The notes: a model not told the origin generated them from the sequence alone. Numbered from the stretch's first letter, positions 1 to 6,234 are shown. The stretch is 7,601 nucleotides of DNA from an uncultured Brevibacterium sp. (GCA_902489185.1 CABTZC010000095.1:1-7601); one strand, 5' to 3'. Numbers and translations: made by a program.

Positions 1-406
1 CCCGGGCAGCTAACCGCACGGCGCGGGTGGCAGTGTCGAACCCCAACCCCACCGTTGGTGGCTCCAGGGTTTCCATCAGACCGCCGAGGTAGTACCCGGT
101 TCCGCAACCAACGTCCAGAAGGTGCGTGTGAGGCAGAGCTGCGATGACCTCGGCGAGGGAATCCTTCAAAGGCGCGTACGCGCCGGAGGCGAGGAACCGG
201 TCCCGGGCCAACACCATGTCTGTGCTGTCCCCACTTGTGGGAGCGGGGCCCGAAAGCAGACTAAGGTAGCCCTGACGCGCTATGTTAAACGAGTGCCGGT
301 GACTGCACACCACTTGCGAATCCTGCACCTGCAAACGCGCTGCTGGTTCTCCCCGGCGGACGCACACGGGGCAACGTAACAGGTCATATGCAGGAGTGGT
401 GGTCAC
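1..406 (-). CDS. rlmA: 23S rRNA (guanine-N1)-methyltransferase, RlmA family (5' part; gene runs off the left edge)
   Basis: SAM-dependent methyltransferase of the RlmA/TlrB family, which methylates N1 of a guanine (G745 or G748) in helix 35 of 23S rRNA. The first 135 residues are present. A zinc-finger module comes first: Cys12-Pro-Val-Cys15, then Cys34-x3-His38, the same C-x2-C...C-x3-H arrangement as E. coli RlmA. Next is 'FNIARQGYLSLL', then 'GDSTDMVLARDRFLASGAY' (residues 59-77), the family's usual linker, then the SAM-binding motif I 'LDVGCGTGYY' (97-106) and an acidic residue after the next strand ('GLGFD', D124). The GTG at 406-404 was chosen because a TAG lies in frame at 418-416 and no other start precedes the zinc finger. 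No Shine-Dalgarno is visible; a promoter-like sequence suggests a leaderless transcript. It diverges from the alpha/beta hydrolase gene 51 bases away. The family is clear. Gram-positive members usually modify G748, but the exact target base cannot be read here. Confidence 0.9.
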   Translation of the reverse strand, partial: MTTTPAYDLLRCPVCVRRGEPAARLQVQDSQVVCSHRHSFNIARQGYLSLLSGPAPTSGDSTDMVLARDRFLASGAYAPLKDSLAEVIAALPHTHLLDVGCGTGYYLGGLMETLEPPTVGLGFDTATRAVRLAAR

Positions 407-439
407 GGTGACATTCTACGAGCAGCGTCGTGAGGTCAA
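406..439 (-). promoter_or_regulatory. Candidate promoter of rlmA, giving a leaderless mRNA
   Basis: Read on the minus strand, TTGACC (439-434) and TAGAAT (418-413) resemble -35 and -10 boxes, separated by 15 bases, which is shorter than usual. Seven bases past the -10 box is position 406, the G of the GTG start, so the transcript would begin at the start codon. This fits the absence of any purine-rich ribosome-binding site. Leaderless mRNAs are common in actinobacteria. The short spacer is the main weakness. Confidence 0.4.
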
Positions 440-447
440 GGAAACCT

Positions 448-453
448 GGAGGG
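448..453 (+). promoter_or_regulatory. Ribosome binding site of the alpha/beta hydrolase gene
   Basis: GGAGGG lies four bases before the ATG at 458 and fixes that start. The next in-frame ATG is at codon 9 ('TRMGD') and has no comparable site, and the upstream sequence has no recognisable family residues. Confidence 0.7.
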
Positions 454-457
454 AAAC

Positions 458-1234
458 ATGGACACACTCAACGTCACGCGCATGGGGGACCAAGGCCCAA
501 CTCTGGTGTTTCTGCACGGTCTCATGGGTCGAGGGAAGAACTTTACTGGGGTTGCAAAAGAGCTCAGCAAAGACTTCCGAATGGTGCTGATTGACCTGCC
601 TAACCATGGTGAATCGCCGTGGACCGACACGTTCAGCTACACGGACATGGCACAGGCGGTAGCGAATGAGATCGAACCGGACGCGCCGGTGTATTTGCTG
701 GGGCATTCGATGGGTGGAAAAGTGGCGATGACGCTTGCCCTTCCCCAACCGGAGCTGGTTGACAAGCTGATTACCGAAGATATTTCCCCGCAAGCCGGTG
801 GCGACATGGGCGAGTTTGTTCACCTGCTGGGCACCCTGAAGAAGCTTGACCTGGATACTTTGACCTCGCGTGCGGAAGCGCACGAGCGCATCGCTGAGGA
901 CATTCCCAATGAGTCTGTCCGTGGTTTCTTGCTGCAAAACCTTCGTAGGAGCGGTGACGGGTTTGAATGGCAGCCGAACCTCAACCTCCTGTTTGACAGT
1001 CTGAAAGAGATTGGCGACTTCCCATCAATTGATGCCACTTACGATCGCAAAGTGCTGTGGATGGTGGGGGAGAACTCCGCTTACGGTGACCCCAAGTTCT
1101 TGCCTCTTGTGCGTGAGTACTTCCCTAGGGCCGTACGTCTTGTGATCCGCGACGCAGGACACTGGGTCCATTCGGAACAACCACAGGTGTTTGTCGATGC
1201 TGTGCGCGCGTTCTTCCTTGCAGGTGACGATTGA
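458..1234 (+). CDS. alpha/beta hydrolase, YbfF/ABHD11-like esterase
   Basis: A 258-residue cytoplasmic alpha/beta-fold hydrolase without signal peptide or membrane segment. The oxyanion-hole motif 'FLHGLMG' (His20-Gly21) follows the first core strands. The nucleophile elbow is 'GHSMGGKVA' with Ser84. 'EDISP' (Asp108) matches the position where the E. coli YbfF group (from memory, Ser89/Asp113/His234) places its acid residue, and 'AGHWVHSEQP' supplies His235. Length fits YbfF (about 254 residues). Family members hydrolyse small acyl or thioesters; the physiological substrate is unknown and cannot be inferred here. The ATG is preceded by a good GGAGGG site (448-453) four bases upstream. It is the first plus-strand gene of a series with sufE (65-base gap) and popT, but no promoter or terminator is recognisable in that gap, so cotranscription is only likely. 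A haloperoxidase-like annotation is possible; the esterase class is more probable. Confidence 0.88.
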   Translation: MDTLNVTRMGDQGPTLVFLHGLMGRGKNFTGVAKELSKDFRMVLIDLPNHGESPWTDTFSYTDMAQAVANEIEPDAPVYLLGHSMGGKVAMTLALPQPELVDKLITEDISPQAGGDMGEFVHLLGTLKKLDLDTLTSRAEAHERIAEDIPNESVRGFLLQNLRRSGDGFEWQPNLNLLFDSLKEIGDFPSIDATYDRKVLWMVGENSAYGDPKFLPLVREYFPRAVRLVIRDAGHWVHSEQPQVFVDAVRAFFLAGDD

Positions 1235-1291
1235 CACGTACGGAAAAGCGGGAGTTCACCCGGCCCAGTCGCTTATCGTTGGAACGGATAT

Positions 1292-1300
1292 GAAGAGGAG
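1292..1300 (+). promoter_or_regulatory. Ribosome binding site deciding the sufE start
   Basis: GAAGAGGAG ends at position 1300. A GTG at 1300 would overlap it, whereas the GTG at 1306 lies five bases downstream at normal spacing. The start at 1306 is therefore preferred, removing two residues (M-T) from the longer reading. Confidence 0.65.
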
Positions 1301-1305
1301 TGACC

Positions 1306-1758
1306 GTGACACTATCTGCTGAGGTTCCGTCGGAACTGCACGACATTGTCCGCGATTTCGCACAAACTCCAGAGGAACAACGGTTGGAGTTGTTGCTCGA
1401 GTTTTCCGATGAAATCCCGGAGCTTCCGCAACGGTATGCGGATGATCCCGAGGCGTTGGAACCGGTTCCGGAGTGTCAATCACCAATCTTCTTTATTGCA
1501 GAAGTCGATGGTACGGGAGAAGACGCGCGAGTTTCCCTGTTCTTTTCTGCCCCCGCCGAAGCTCCTACGACTCGTGGATTCGCAGGGATCTTAGCGGAAG
1601 GGCTGGACGGTGCTACGGCTCGCCAGGTCCAGGCAGTGCCGGAAGATTTTGCGCTACAACTATCACTCACCTCTCTGGTGAGTCCGCTGAGGCTTAACGG
1701 CATGACCGGAATGCTCAAGCGTGTTCAACGACAGGTGAAGGAGAAAGCTCAACTGTGA
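1306..1758 (+). CDS. sufE: SufE family Fe-S cluster sulfur-transfer protein
   Basis: A SufE-like protein of 150 residues. SufE accepts persulfide sulfur from a SufS-type cysteine desulfurase on a conserved cysteine and passes it to the Suf Fe-S assembly scaffold in the cytoplasm. The order of elements fits: an N-terminal helical part ('DIVRDFAQTPEEQRLELLLEF'-like, about residues 10-30), then 'PVPECQSPIFF' holding the sulfur-accepting Cys57 (equivalent to Cys51 in E. coli, in G-C-Q-S there), a beta-strand region, 'TRGFAGILAEGL' (about 88-99) and a C-terminal helix beginning 'SPLRLNGMTGML'. The P-E-C-Q-S-P form is what I recall from actinobacterial SufE-like proteins such as mycobacterial Rv3284. 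No sulfurtransferase (sseA), sufS or other suf gene is adjacent, unlike in many relatives. The gene's TGA overlaps the GTG of popT by four bases (GTGA), so the two should be translationally coupled. Confidence 0.9.
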   Translation: MTLSAEVPSELHDIVRDFAQTPEEQRLELLLEFSDEIPELPQRYADDPEALEPVPECQSPIFFIAEVDGTGEDARVSLFFSAPAEAPTTRGFAGILAEGLDGATARQVQAVPEDFALQLSLTSLVSPLRLNGMTGMLKRVQRQVKEKAQL

Positions 1759-2720
1759 CGCAGCCCAAACGATCGATCAAGCTCATGCCGTTCGACTTTG
1801 TGCGAGGTTTCCTCATGGGGCTTGTTGAACTGGTTCCCGGTGTTTCCGGAGGCACGATTGCTCTTGTGACGGGAATCTACGATGAACTCATCGCCTCCGC
1901 GGCGGCGTTTCTCCACGCCGCCAAGCGACTGGTGACGGGGCCCAACCGAGTTCAAGGCTTCATGCATGAACTGCGCAACGTGCAATGGGGACTTCTCATT
2001 CCGGTGTTCTTAGGAATGGTGACGGCAGTTTTTTCGATCGCTGGAATCATGAGTTCTTTTGTGACGAACTCTCCGGAACACGCACGTGGACTGTTCTTTG
2101 GCCTGGTGATTGTGTCCATCTATGTTCCTGTTTCCATGGCGTATGACAGTGCGGTTGAGCGGAACATCAACACCACCAAAACATGGATAGGTGGCGCGGT
2201 CGCATTCGTGATTGCAACGATTATTGCGTTTGTCTTGGTCGGTCAGGCCGGCGGAGGTGCTGTTGCGCACCCACCTGCGTGGATTGTCATCGGTGCAGCT
2301 GCTATCGCGATCTGCGCACTTGTGATTCCTGGAGTGTCTGGGTCGTTCTTCCTCCTGGCAGTGGGCTTGTACACAACCACGCTTGACGCCGTTCACCAGC
2401 GCGATTGGGGTTACCTCGCCATCTTCATGCTGGGAGCCGTCATTGGTTTGGCGTCCTTTGTGCAGCTTCTTCAGTTCCTGCTCAAGCGTTTTCGTTTGGT
2501 CACGCTTATGGCTATGGCTGGACTGATGCTGGGGTCGGTGCGCGCCCTGTGGCCATGGCAAGAATCCCCGGACCCATCCTCACCTGGAACGCTTGTGACG
2601 CCTTATGCTCCGGTTGCTGGGCCCGTGGTGCTCATGATCGTAGGTGGTGTGATTGTGGTGGTCATGATTGTGGTCGAAAAGTTCGTACAGTCGCCTTCAC
2701 CGCAGCCACAACAGCGATAA
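1755..2720 (+). CDS. popT: DUF368/PopT-type undecaprenyl-phosphate translocase
   Basis: A 321-residue polytopic membrane protein of the DUF368 family. Members of this family (PopT) were shown in other bacteria to return undecaprenyl phosphate, the lipid carrier for wall precursors, across the cytoplasmic membrane. The family signature is 'ELVPGVSGGTIALVTGIYD' (25-43). A second, related motif 'LVIPGVSGSFFLLAVGLY' (189-206) reveals an internal duplication with the shared core P-G-V-S-G...G-x-Y, typical of transporters with inverted repeats. I see roughly eight hydrophobic stretches, the last at about 287-307, followed by a Ser/Pro/Gln tail. The GTG at 1755 overlaps the sufE stop (GTGA), with AAGGAG at 1738-1743 upstream; the spacing of 11 is long, consistent with coupled reinitiation. 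The 3' end overlaps the convergent DUF808 gene by 59 bases. The family call is firm; transport of C55-P by this particular protein is inferred from homology. Confidence 0.92.
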   Translation: MTQPKRSIKLMPFDFVRGFLMGLVELVPGVSGGTIALVTGIYDELIASAAAFLHAAKRLVTGPNRVQGFMHELRNVQWGLLIPVFLGMVTAVFSIAGIMSSFVTNSPEHARGLFFGLVIVSIYVPVSMAYDSAVERNINTTKTWIGGAVAFVIATIIAFVLVGQAGGGAVAHPPAWIVIGAAAIAICALVIPGVSGSFFLLAVGLYTTTLDAVHQRDWGYLAIFMLGAVIGLASFVQLLQFLLKRFRLVTLMAMAGLMLGSVRALWPWQESPDPSSPGTLVTPYAPVAGPVVLMIVGGVIVVVMIVVEKFVQSPSPQPQQR

Positions 2721-3645
2721 CCACAAGGCCCCACAGTAGCCCAACTATCATTGCGACAACGGTCTCGCCCAACCAGTTGAGGACCCCGCCTACAGCGGGA
2801 ATGTCAATGAAAAGATGACCTACGCCGTGAGCAAGCTGGAGTGGCATATGCCATCCCAGCTCATCGGCACCCACGATCAAAATGTGGCCACCTACCCAGA
2901 GCATTGCAAAAACTCCCACAATCGTGAGCACGCTTAGGAGCTTTGGCATTGCGTTTACCAGGAACATTCCGAACTTCTTCGTAGCGGGTTTCTGAGCGAG
3001 ACGAAGACCGATGTCGTCCATTTTGACAATCAACCCCACTACTCCGTAAACCGCAAGCGTGATAACAATCGCGACAGCTATCAGAATGGCCGTGCGCATG
3101 AGCAATGGTTCCGAAATGACCTCGTTAAGTGAGATCACCATGATTTCTGTCGACAGGATGAAGTCGGTGACGATCGCGGAACGCACCAGCTGCTTTTCAG
3201 CATCACCACCGTTGCCAGTTTGCGCGTTCTCATTCGAAGCCTTTTCGTGTGCGTCCTGGTCGGTGCTGGGGCTGTCTTCGTCGCCACGATGGGTGAGTTT
3301 GTGCCAGATTTTCTCTGCGCCCTCGTAGCACAGGTACGTACCACCCACCATGAGAAGTGGGGTGAGAAGAAACGGTGCGAAAGCGCTCAGCAGAAGCGCC
3401 AGAGGCAGAATGATGATCAGCTTGTTGACAATCGAACCTGTTGCGATCTTACGGATGATAGGGAGTTCACGGGCAGGCTCGACTCCAGAGACGTACTGAG
3501 GAGTGACAGCGGCGTCGTCAACGACTACGCCCGCAGCTTTAGCACTCGTCTTAGCCGCGCCCACGGCAACGTCGTCGACGCTAGCTGCTGCCATGCGTGC
3601 AATTGCCGCAATGTCGTCGAGTAGAGCTACAAGACCACCACTCAT
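2662..3645 (-). CDS. DUF808 (YedI-like) integral membrane protein
   Basis: A 327-residue inner-membrane protein of the DUF808 family (E. coli YedI, about 305 residues), whose function is unknown. It begins 'MSGGLVALLDDIAAIARMAAASVDDVA', the usual DUF808 amino end. Family features follow: 'KIATGSIVNKLIII' (67-80), 'LLMVGGTYLCYEGAEKIWH' (97-115), 'VRSAIVTDFILSTEIMVISL' (154-173) and 'DDIGLRLA' (210-217). About six hydrophobic segments are visible: 73-88, 89-102, 184-207, 236-258, 272-284 and 294-314. A hydrophilic Asp/Glu/Asn-rich loop at about 118-151 separates the first pair from the rest. A start 15 codons upstream (3690) is open, but the ATG at 3645 has AGAAGGGA at 3658-3651 and begins at the conserved M-S-G-G. 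The gene is divergent from tpx and convergent with popT, overlapping it by 59 bases. No function can be assigned. Confidence 0.88.
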   Translation of the reverse strand: MSGGLVALLDDIAAIARMAAASVDDVAVGAAKTSAKAAGVVVDDAAVTPQYVSGVEPARELPIIRKIATGSIVNKLIIILPLALLLSAFAPFLLTPLLMVGGTYLCYEGAEKIWHKLTHRGDEDSPSTDQDAHEKASNENAQTGNGGDAEKQLVRSAIVTDFILSTEIMVISLNEVISEPLLMRTAILIAVAIVITLAVYGVVGLIVKMDDIGLRLAQKPATKKFGMFLVNAMPKLLSVLTIVGVFAMLWVGGHILIVGADELGWHMPLQLAHGVGHLFIDIPAVGGVLNWLGETVVAMIVGLLWGLVVIAVVAAVKATVRTFRPQS

Positions 3646-3650
3646 TGGGG

Positions 3651-3658
3651 TCCCTTCT
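3651..3658 (-). promoter_or_regulatory. Ribosome binding site deciding the DUF808 start
   Basis: On the minus strand AGAAGGGA is followed by five bases (CCCCA) and the ATG at 3645. This supports the shorter reading starting M-S-G-G-L over the in-frame upstream ATG at 3690. Confidence 0.6.
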
Positions 3659-3661
3659 GTG

Positions 3662-3693
3662 AAAGTGAAGTGTGTTCGTAACGAGTTCACTTT
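3662..3693. repeat. Inverted repeat between the DUF808 gene and tpx; possible operator
   Basis: AAAGTGAA (3662-3669) and TTCACTTT (3686-3693) are perfect 8-bp complementary arms separated by 16 bases. They lie between the two divergent start codons (3645 and 3735). The right arm overlaps a -10-like TAAAGT on the minus strand (3694-3689). A dimeric regulator bound here could affect both genes. No regulator is identifiable from the window. Confidence 0.4.
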
Positions 3694-3699
3694 ACCCTC

Positions 3700-3735
3700 T
3701 TGCGTGGAACAGAACAGGGCGTAAGACTGGAGGTA
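3700..3735 (+). promoter_or_regulatory. Candidate promoter of tpx
   Basis: TTGCGT (3700-3705) and TAAGAC (3722-3727) are spaced 16 bases apart and could be -35 and -10 boxes. The expected transcript start is then 3734-3735, at the ATG itself. This would explain why the only purine-rich stretch, GGAGG at 3729-3733, is just one base from the ATG, too close for a normal Shine-Dalgarno. The -10 box matches only partly, so this is tentative. Confidence 0.35.
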
Positions 3736-4226
3736 TGGCTACTATCACGTTTCAAGGAAACCCAGTCAAAACTAATGGAAACCTGCCAACCGGATCCGCC
3801 CCAGAATTTGAACTGACCGGAACCGACCTCGAACCAGTCGCGCTGTCGGACTACAAGGGCAAGCGCGTAGTTCTCAACATCTTCCCCTCGGTCGACACCG
3901 GGGTATGCGCAAAGTCGGTGCGCACGTTCAACGAAAAAGCCACAGAACTCGAGAACACGGTCGTGATCTGTGCTTCAAAGGACCTGCCATTTGCGCTGGG
4001 GCGGTTCTGCGGTGCAGAAGGAATCGACAATGTAGTGTCCGGTTCTGGATTCCGCTCACCGTTTGGTGACGACTACGGTGTCGAAATGACCGACGGCCCT
4101 CTCAAAGGCCTATACTCCCGCGCTGTGGTTGTGATCGACGAAAACGGCACAATCGTGTATTCCCAACAGGTCGACGAAATTGGGGAAGAGCCCGACTACG
4201 ACGCAGCTTTGAACGCACTGAACTAA
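3735..4226 (+). CDS. tpx: Thiol peroxidase (atypical 2-Cys peroxiredoxin)
   Basis: A 163-residue cytoplasmic thiol peroxidase that reduces hydrogen peroxide and organic hydroperoxides using thioredoxin. The amino end 'MATITFQGNPV' corresponds to E. coli Tpx (MSQTVHFQGNPV), which fixes the start although an upstream in-frame ATG exists at 3672. The peroxidatic centre is 'PSVDTGVC': Pro51, Thr55 and Cys58 in the Px3TxxC pattern. The resolving residue is Cys92 in 'LPFALGRFC', the 34-residue spacing found in E. coli Tpx (Cys61/Cys95). Arg129 in 'YSRAVVVID' is the conserved active-site arginine. All catalytic residues are intact and length is normal (E. coli 168). It is a single gene, divergent from the DUF808 gene and closed by a strong terminator. 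The promoter region carries an inverted repeat that may be an operator. Confidence 0.97.
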   Translation: MATITFQGNPVKTNGNLPTGSAPEFELTGTDLEPVALSDYKGKRVVLNIFPSVDTGVCAKSVRTFNEKATELENTVVICASKDLPFALGRFCGAEGIDNVVSGSGFRSPFGDDYGVEMTDGPLKGLYSRAVVVIDENGTIVYSQQVDEIGEEPDYDAALNALN

Positions 4227-4279
4227 ACGAACGGTGCGCGACGTTCGCACATAGGCGAGCGACCACCTTGGGAAAACAA

Positions 4280-4320
4280 GAAGCTGGCGAACCATTTACG
4301 GTTCGCCAGCTTCACTATTT
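4280..4320. terminator. Bidirectional intrinsic terminator between tpx and the amidase gene
   Basis: A perfect 14-bp stem, GAAGCTGGCGAACC (4280-4293) with GGTTCGCCAGCTTC (4300-4313), closes a 6-base loop (ATTTAC). On the plus strand it is followed by ACTATTTT. On the minus strand it is followed by TTGTTTTCC. It therefore can end transcripts from both the tpx side and the amidase side, as expected between convergent genes. It lies 54 bases after the tpx stop and 27 bases beyond the amidase stop. Confidence 0.9.
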
Positions 4321-4339
4321 TCAGCGCTGTGCCGAGGCC

Positions 4340-6106
4340 TTACCTGGCGTTTCCACTTACCTTGGCCACGTTCACTTTTGCGCCGCCCTTCTTTGTCCAC
4401 GTGATCGAGCCGTACTGGAACTTCTGAGAAGTGGTGCCCTTCTTTTTGACTTCTCCAGCGATCGGGTATCCCAATGGTCCGCGCTCATATTTATTCTTCG
4501 CCCACGCGTTGTGGATCGCTCCAAAGGTGGCGTGCGCACCGGATCCCTTCGACCAGTGGACAACGCCCTTTTCAAACTTCTGGTAGCAGCCCTTGTCTGG
4601 AAGCCCGCAGATTGGGTCGGCGATAGGTAGGCCCAGACGGGACTTCGCTCTGCCCATCTCTCTCCATGTGTTGAGAATGGCACCTTGCATTCGGTAGGTT
4701 CCGCGGTCGTTGGAAACCACTAACCGCGACCCGTAGTTGCGTACCTTCGTGTCTTTGCGGTGCTTCAGTGTGTACTGGCCCGAGGTGGGCTTGCCCAGCT
4801 TGTTCTTCTTGGCGTACGCGTTGATTGGGTTGCTGGTGGCCATGCGACGGATCTTGGGAATCTGGCCGTACAGGCCGTTACCCGGGCAGTCGGTATAGCC
4901 AACGTCACGGTGCCCAATCACGCGCGGCACGTTAAACGTTGCGCCTGCGGGTTTCTTGGCTCCAGGGCCACCAGCGGAGCGGAGCTTCATGCGAGAGTCG
5001 ACCTTCCAGCCCCACTTCTTTGATTGCCACCGGATCACCTTGGCCAATGAGTCGAGAACTTCCCGAGGTGCGCGTTTGTTGTATGTCCCCATGACGGAAA
5101 CGCCGAACGTGCCGTTGTTGACCGCGACCGCGTGTGCGCCGACCGTCGCCTTGTCGAGTCCGCCGGCGCGACCTTCGTACATTTTGCCGAACCTGTCGAT
5201 GAGCATGTTGTACCCAATGTCGCACCACCCACGGCCCTTCTGGTGGTAGGCTTGAATGCCGCGCAAGATACCGGGAACTTCGCCTTGTGAGTACCCGTTT
5301 GCACCGTTGGTGTGGTGGATGACTACGCCTTTGTTGCGCTTGGCATGCTCAATCTCGCAGGTCGGTTTGCTTGCTCCCCACTGTTTGCGGGACACATATT
5401 TGAGCCCGTCAACCTTCGCTACGTTCTGTGCTGCGTAAGCTCCGTGTGCGTTGCCAGCGTTGTATGTGGCGTTGGTTGCCGAGGTCGCCCCCAGTTCATC
5501 TGCGTCGTCGCGTTGATCTGGGGTTGCGTTGTCCGTATCGTGTAGTGGGCGGTCAATCGCATTGCCTGCGATGATTTCGTCCGCCTGTGTGCGTTCGGTG
5601 ACCGAGACCGAAACCGTGACGGGCCCGTCTGACTTCACCTGCACCACTTCATATGGCGCAACAACGACAGCGTCAGTGGATTGGCTGTGCTCCTGGGAGT
5701 TAGGATCGCTACCATCATCGCTCACCGGCATCTGTTCCCACTCACCCCAGGCCTCGCCCTGTGCGTGGCGGGTGCGGTACTGTACGTCGCGATCACCCTC
5801 ACCTTCCCAGGACACACCCATGACGGTGATGAGACGTTCGTTGTCCTTTTGGGAGTTCACTTCCGTCGTGTCGATGGTTTGCTGATCACCTGTGACACTT
5901 TGTTCAGTTGTGGTGACCGGCGCATTCTGGTCGCTGACGTTGGTGGTCGACTGGGACTGTGCGTCATACGCACCCGAGTCTGGGCGGGTGTGAGTGTGGA
6001 ACGGTTCAGAACCAGGATCAAACGGAAGTGCGCTGTGCGTGGTCGCAGGCGCAATAGATGCAGCTGCAGCCGTCAGAGCAACTGCCGACACAAAAAGACG
6101 TTTCAT
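4340..6106 (-). CDS. Secreted N-acetylmuramoyl-L-alanine amidase (amidase_2/PGRP type) with three LGFP repeats
   Basis: A 588-residue exported zinc amidase that cleaves the bond between MurNAc and L-Ala in peptidoglycan. A signal peptide comes first (MKRLFVSAVALTAAAASIAPA, cleavage about 21-26), then a low-complexity Ser/Thr/Gln/Asp stretch (about 40-88). A beta-rich module follows (about 90-172; 'RLITVMGVSWEGE', 'VQYRTR', 'WGEWEQM'), of a kind I recall in front of actinobacterial amidases. The catalytic domain spans about 245-412. The zinc ligands are His264 ('VVIHHT'), His399 and Cys407 ('GHRDVGYTDCPG'); the last two are spaced 8 apart as in T7 lysozyme (His122/Cys130). Tyr299 in 'DIGYN' is the expected catalytic tyrosine. 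Three C-terminal LGFP-type repeats start at LGKP 437, LGLP 491 and LGYP 545, exactly 54 residues apart, probably for wall binding. Cys500/Cys507 and Cys250/Cys295 could form disulfides. The ATG has AAGGA six bases upstream. It is divergent from the NlpC/P60 gene, with which it shares a leader sequence. Confidence 0.95.
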   Translation of the reverse strand: MKRLFVSAVALTAAAASIAPATTHSALPFDPGSEPFHTHTRPDSGAYDAQSQSTTNVSDQNAPVTTTEQSVTGDQQTIDTTEVNSQKDNERLITVMGVSWEGEGDRDVQYRTRHAQGEAWGEWEQMPVSDDGSDPNSQEHSQSTDAVVVAPYEVVQVKSDGPVTVSVSVTERTQADEIIAGNAIDRPLHDTDNATPDQRDDADELGATSATNATYNAGNAHGAYAAQNVAKVDGLKYVSRKQWGASKPTCEIEHAKRNKGVVIHHTNGANGYSQGEVPGILRGIQAYHQKGRGWCDIGYNMLIDRFGKMYEGRAGGLDKATVGAHAVAVNNGTFGVSVMGTYNKRAPREVLDSLAKVIRWQSKKWGWKVDSRMKLRSAGGPGAKKPAGATFNVPRVIGHRDVGYTDCPGNGLYGQIPKIRRMATSNPINAYAKKNKLGKPTSGQYTLKHRKDTKVRNYGSRLVVSNDRGTYRMQGAILNTWREMGRAKSRLGLPIADPICGLPDKGCYQKFEKGVVHWSKGSGAHATFGAIHNAWAKNKYERGPLGYPIAGEVKKKGTTSQKFQYGSITWTKKGGAKVNVAKVSGNAR

Positions 6107-6111
6107 CAGGG

Positions 6112-6133
6112 GTCCTTACATAGGGGAAGACGG
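6112..6133 (-). promoter_or_regulatory. Shared leader element, amidase copy (inverted repeat arm)
   Basis: On the minus strand this reads CCGTCTTCCCCTA-T-GTAAGGAC and ends five bases before the amidase ATG. It contains the Shine-Dalgarno AAGGA. It matches the element before the divergent NlpC/P60 gene (6242-6262) at all 21 positions apart from one extra T. If transcription starts about 7 bases beyond the candidate -10 box, the element lies in the 5' UTR. Confidence 0.8.
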
Positions 6134-6140
6134 GACCGTC

Positions 6141-6178
6141 GGAGAACACGATACGGGCTCAACCTGGAGATCTGTCAA
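6141..6178 (-). promoter_or_regulatory. Candidate promoter of the amidase gene
   Basis: On the minus strand a perfect TTGACA (6178-6173) is followed after 19 bases by TATCGT (6153-6148), which fits the TANNNT form of a -10 box. The transcript would begin near 6141, giving a 5' UTR of about 35 bases that includes the shared leader element. The spacer is about two bases longer than ideal. Confidence 0.5.
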
Positions 6179-6221
6179 CGACTCGCCGGCGTGTGTCTAT
6201 CTCGAGCATGTTTTGGATCGT

Positions 6222-6234
6222 TAAACTTGTGAGC
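6222..6234 (+). promoter_or_regulatory. Candidate -10 region of the NlpC/P60 gene
   Basis: TAAACT (6222-6227) fits the TANNNT form of a -10 box. A start about seven bases later, near 6234, would give a 5' UTR of about 35 bases, the same as predicted for the amidase gene, again containing the shared element. No good -35 box is visible. Confidence 0.35.

Noticed and set aside
416..937. A 173-codon open frame on the minus strand opposite the alpha/beta hydrolase gene
   Set aside because: It overlaps a gene with an intact catalytic triad, resembles no family, and is a shadow of the sense codon usage.
1235..1305. Promoter or terminator between the alpha/beta hydrolase gene and sufE
   Set aside because: I found no hairpin with a T-tract, and the TATCGT and TATGAA sequences lack a -35 box at suitable spacing.
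2010..2561. A 183-codon open frame on the minus strand opposite popT
   Set aside because: It is antisense to a clear DUF368 membrane protein, and its His/Arg/Asn-rich translation has no recognisable motif.
3643..3690. Upstream ATG start for the DUF808 protein at 3690
   Set aside because: The extra 15 residues are not typical of the family, overlap the inverted repeat and lack a ribosome-binding site, while the ATG at 3645 has one.
3672..3734. Longer tpx reading from the ATG at 3672
   Set aside because: The extra 21 residues do not match Tpx proteins, which begin right before the F-Q-G-N-P-V motif, and they would run through the candidate promoter.
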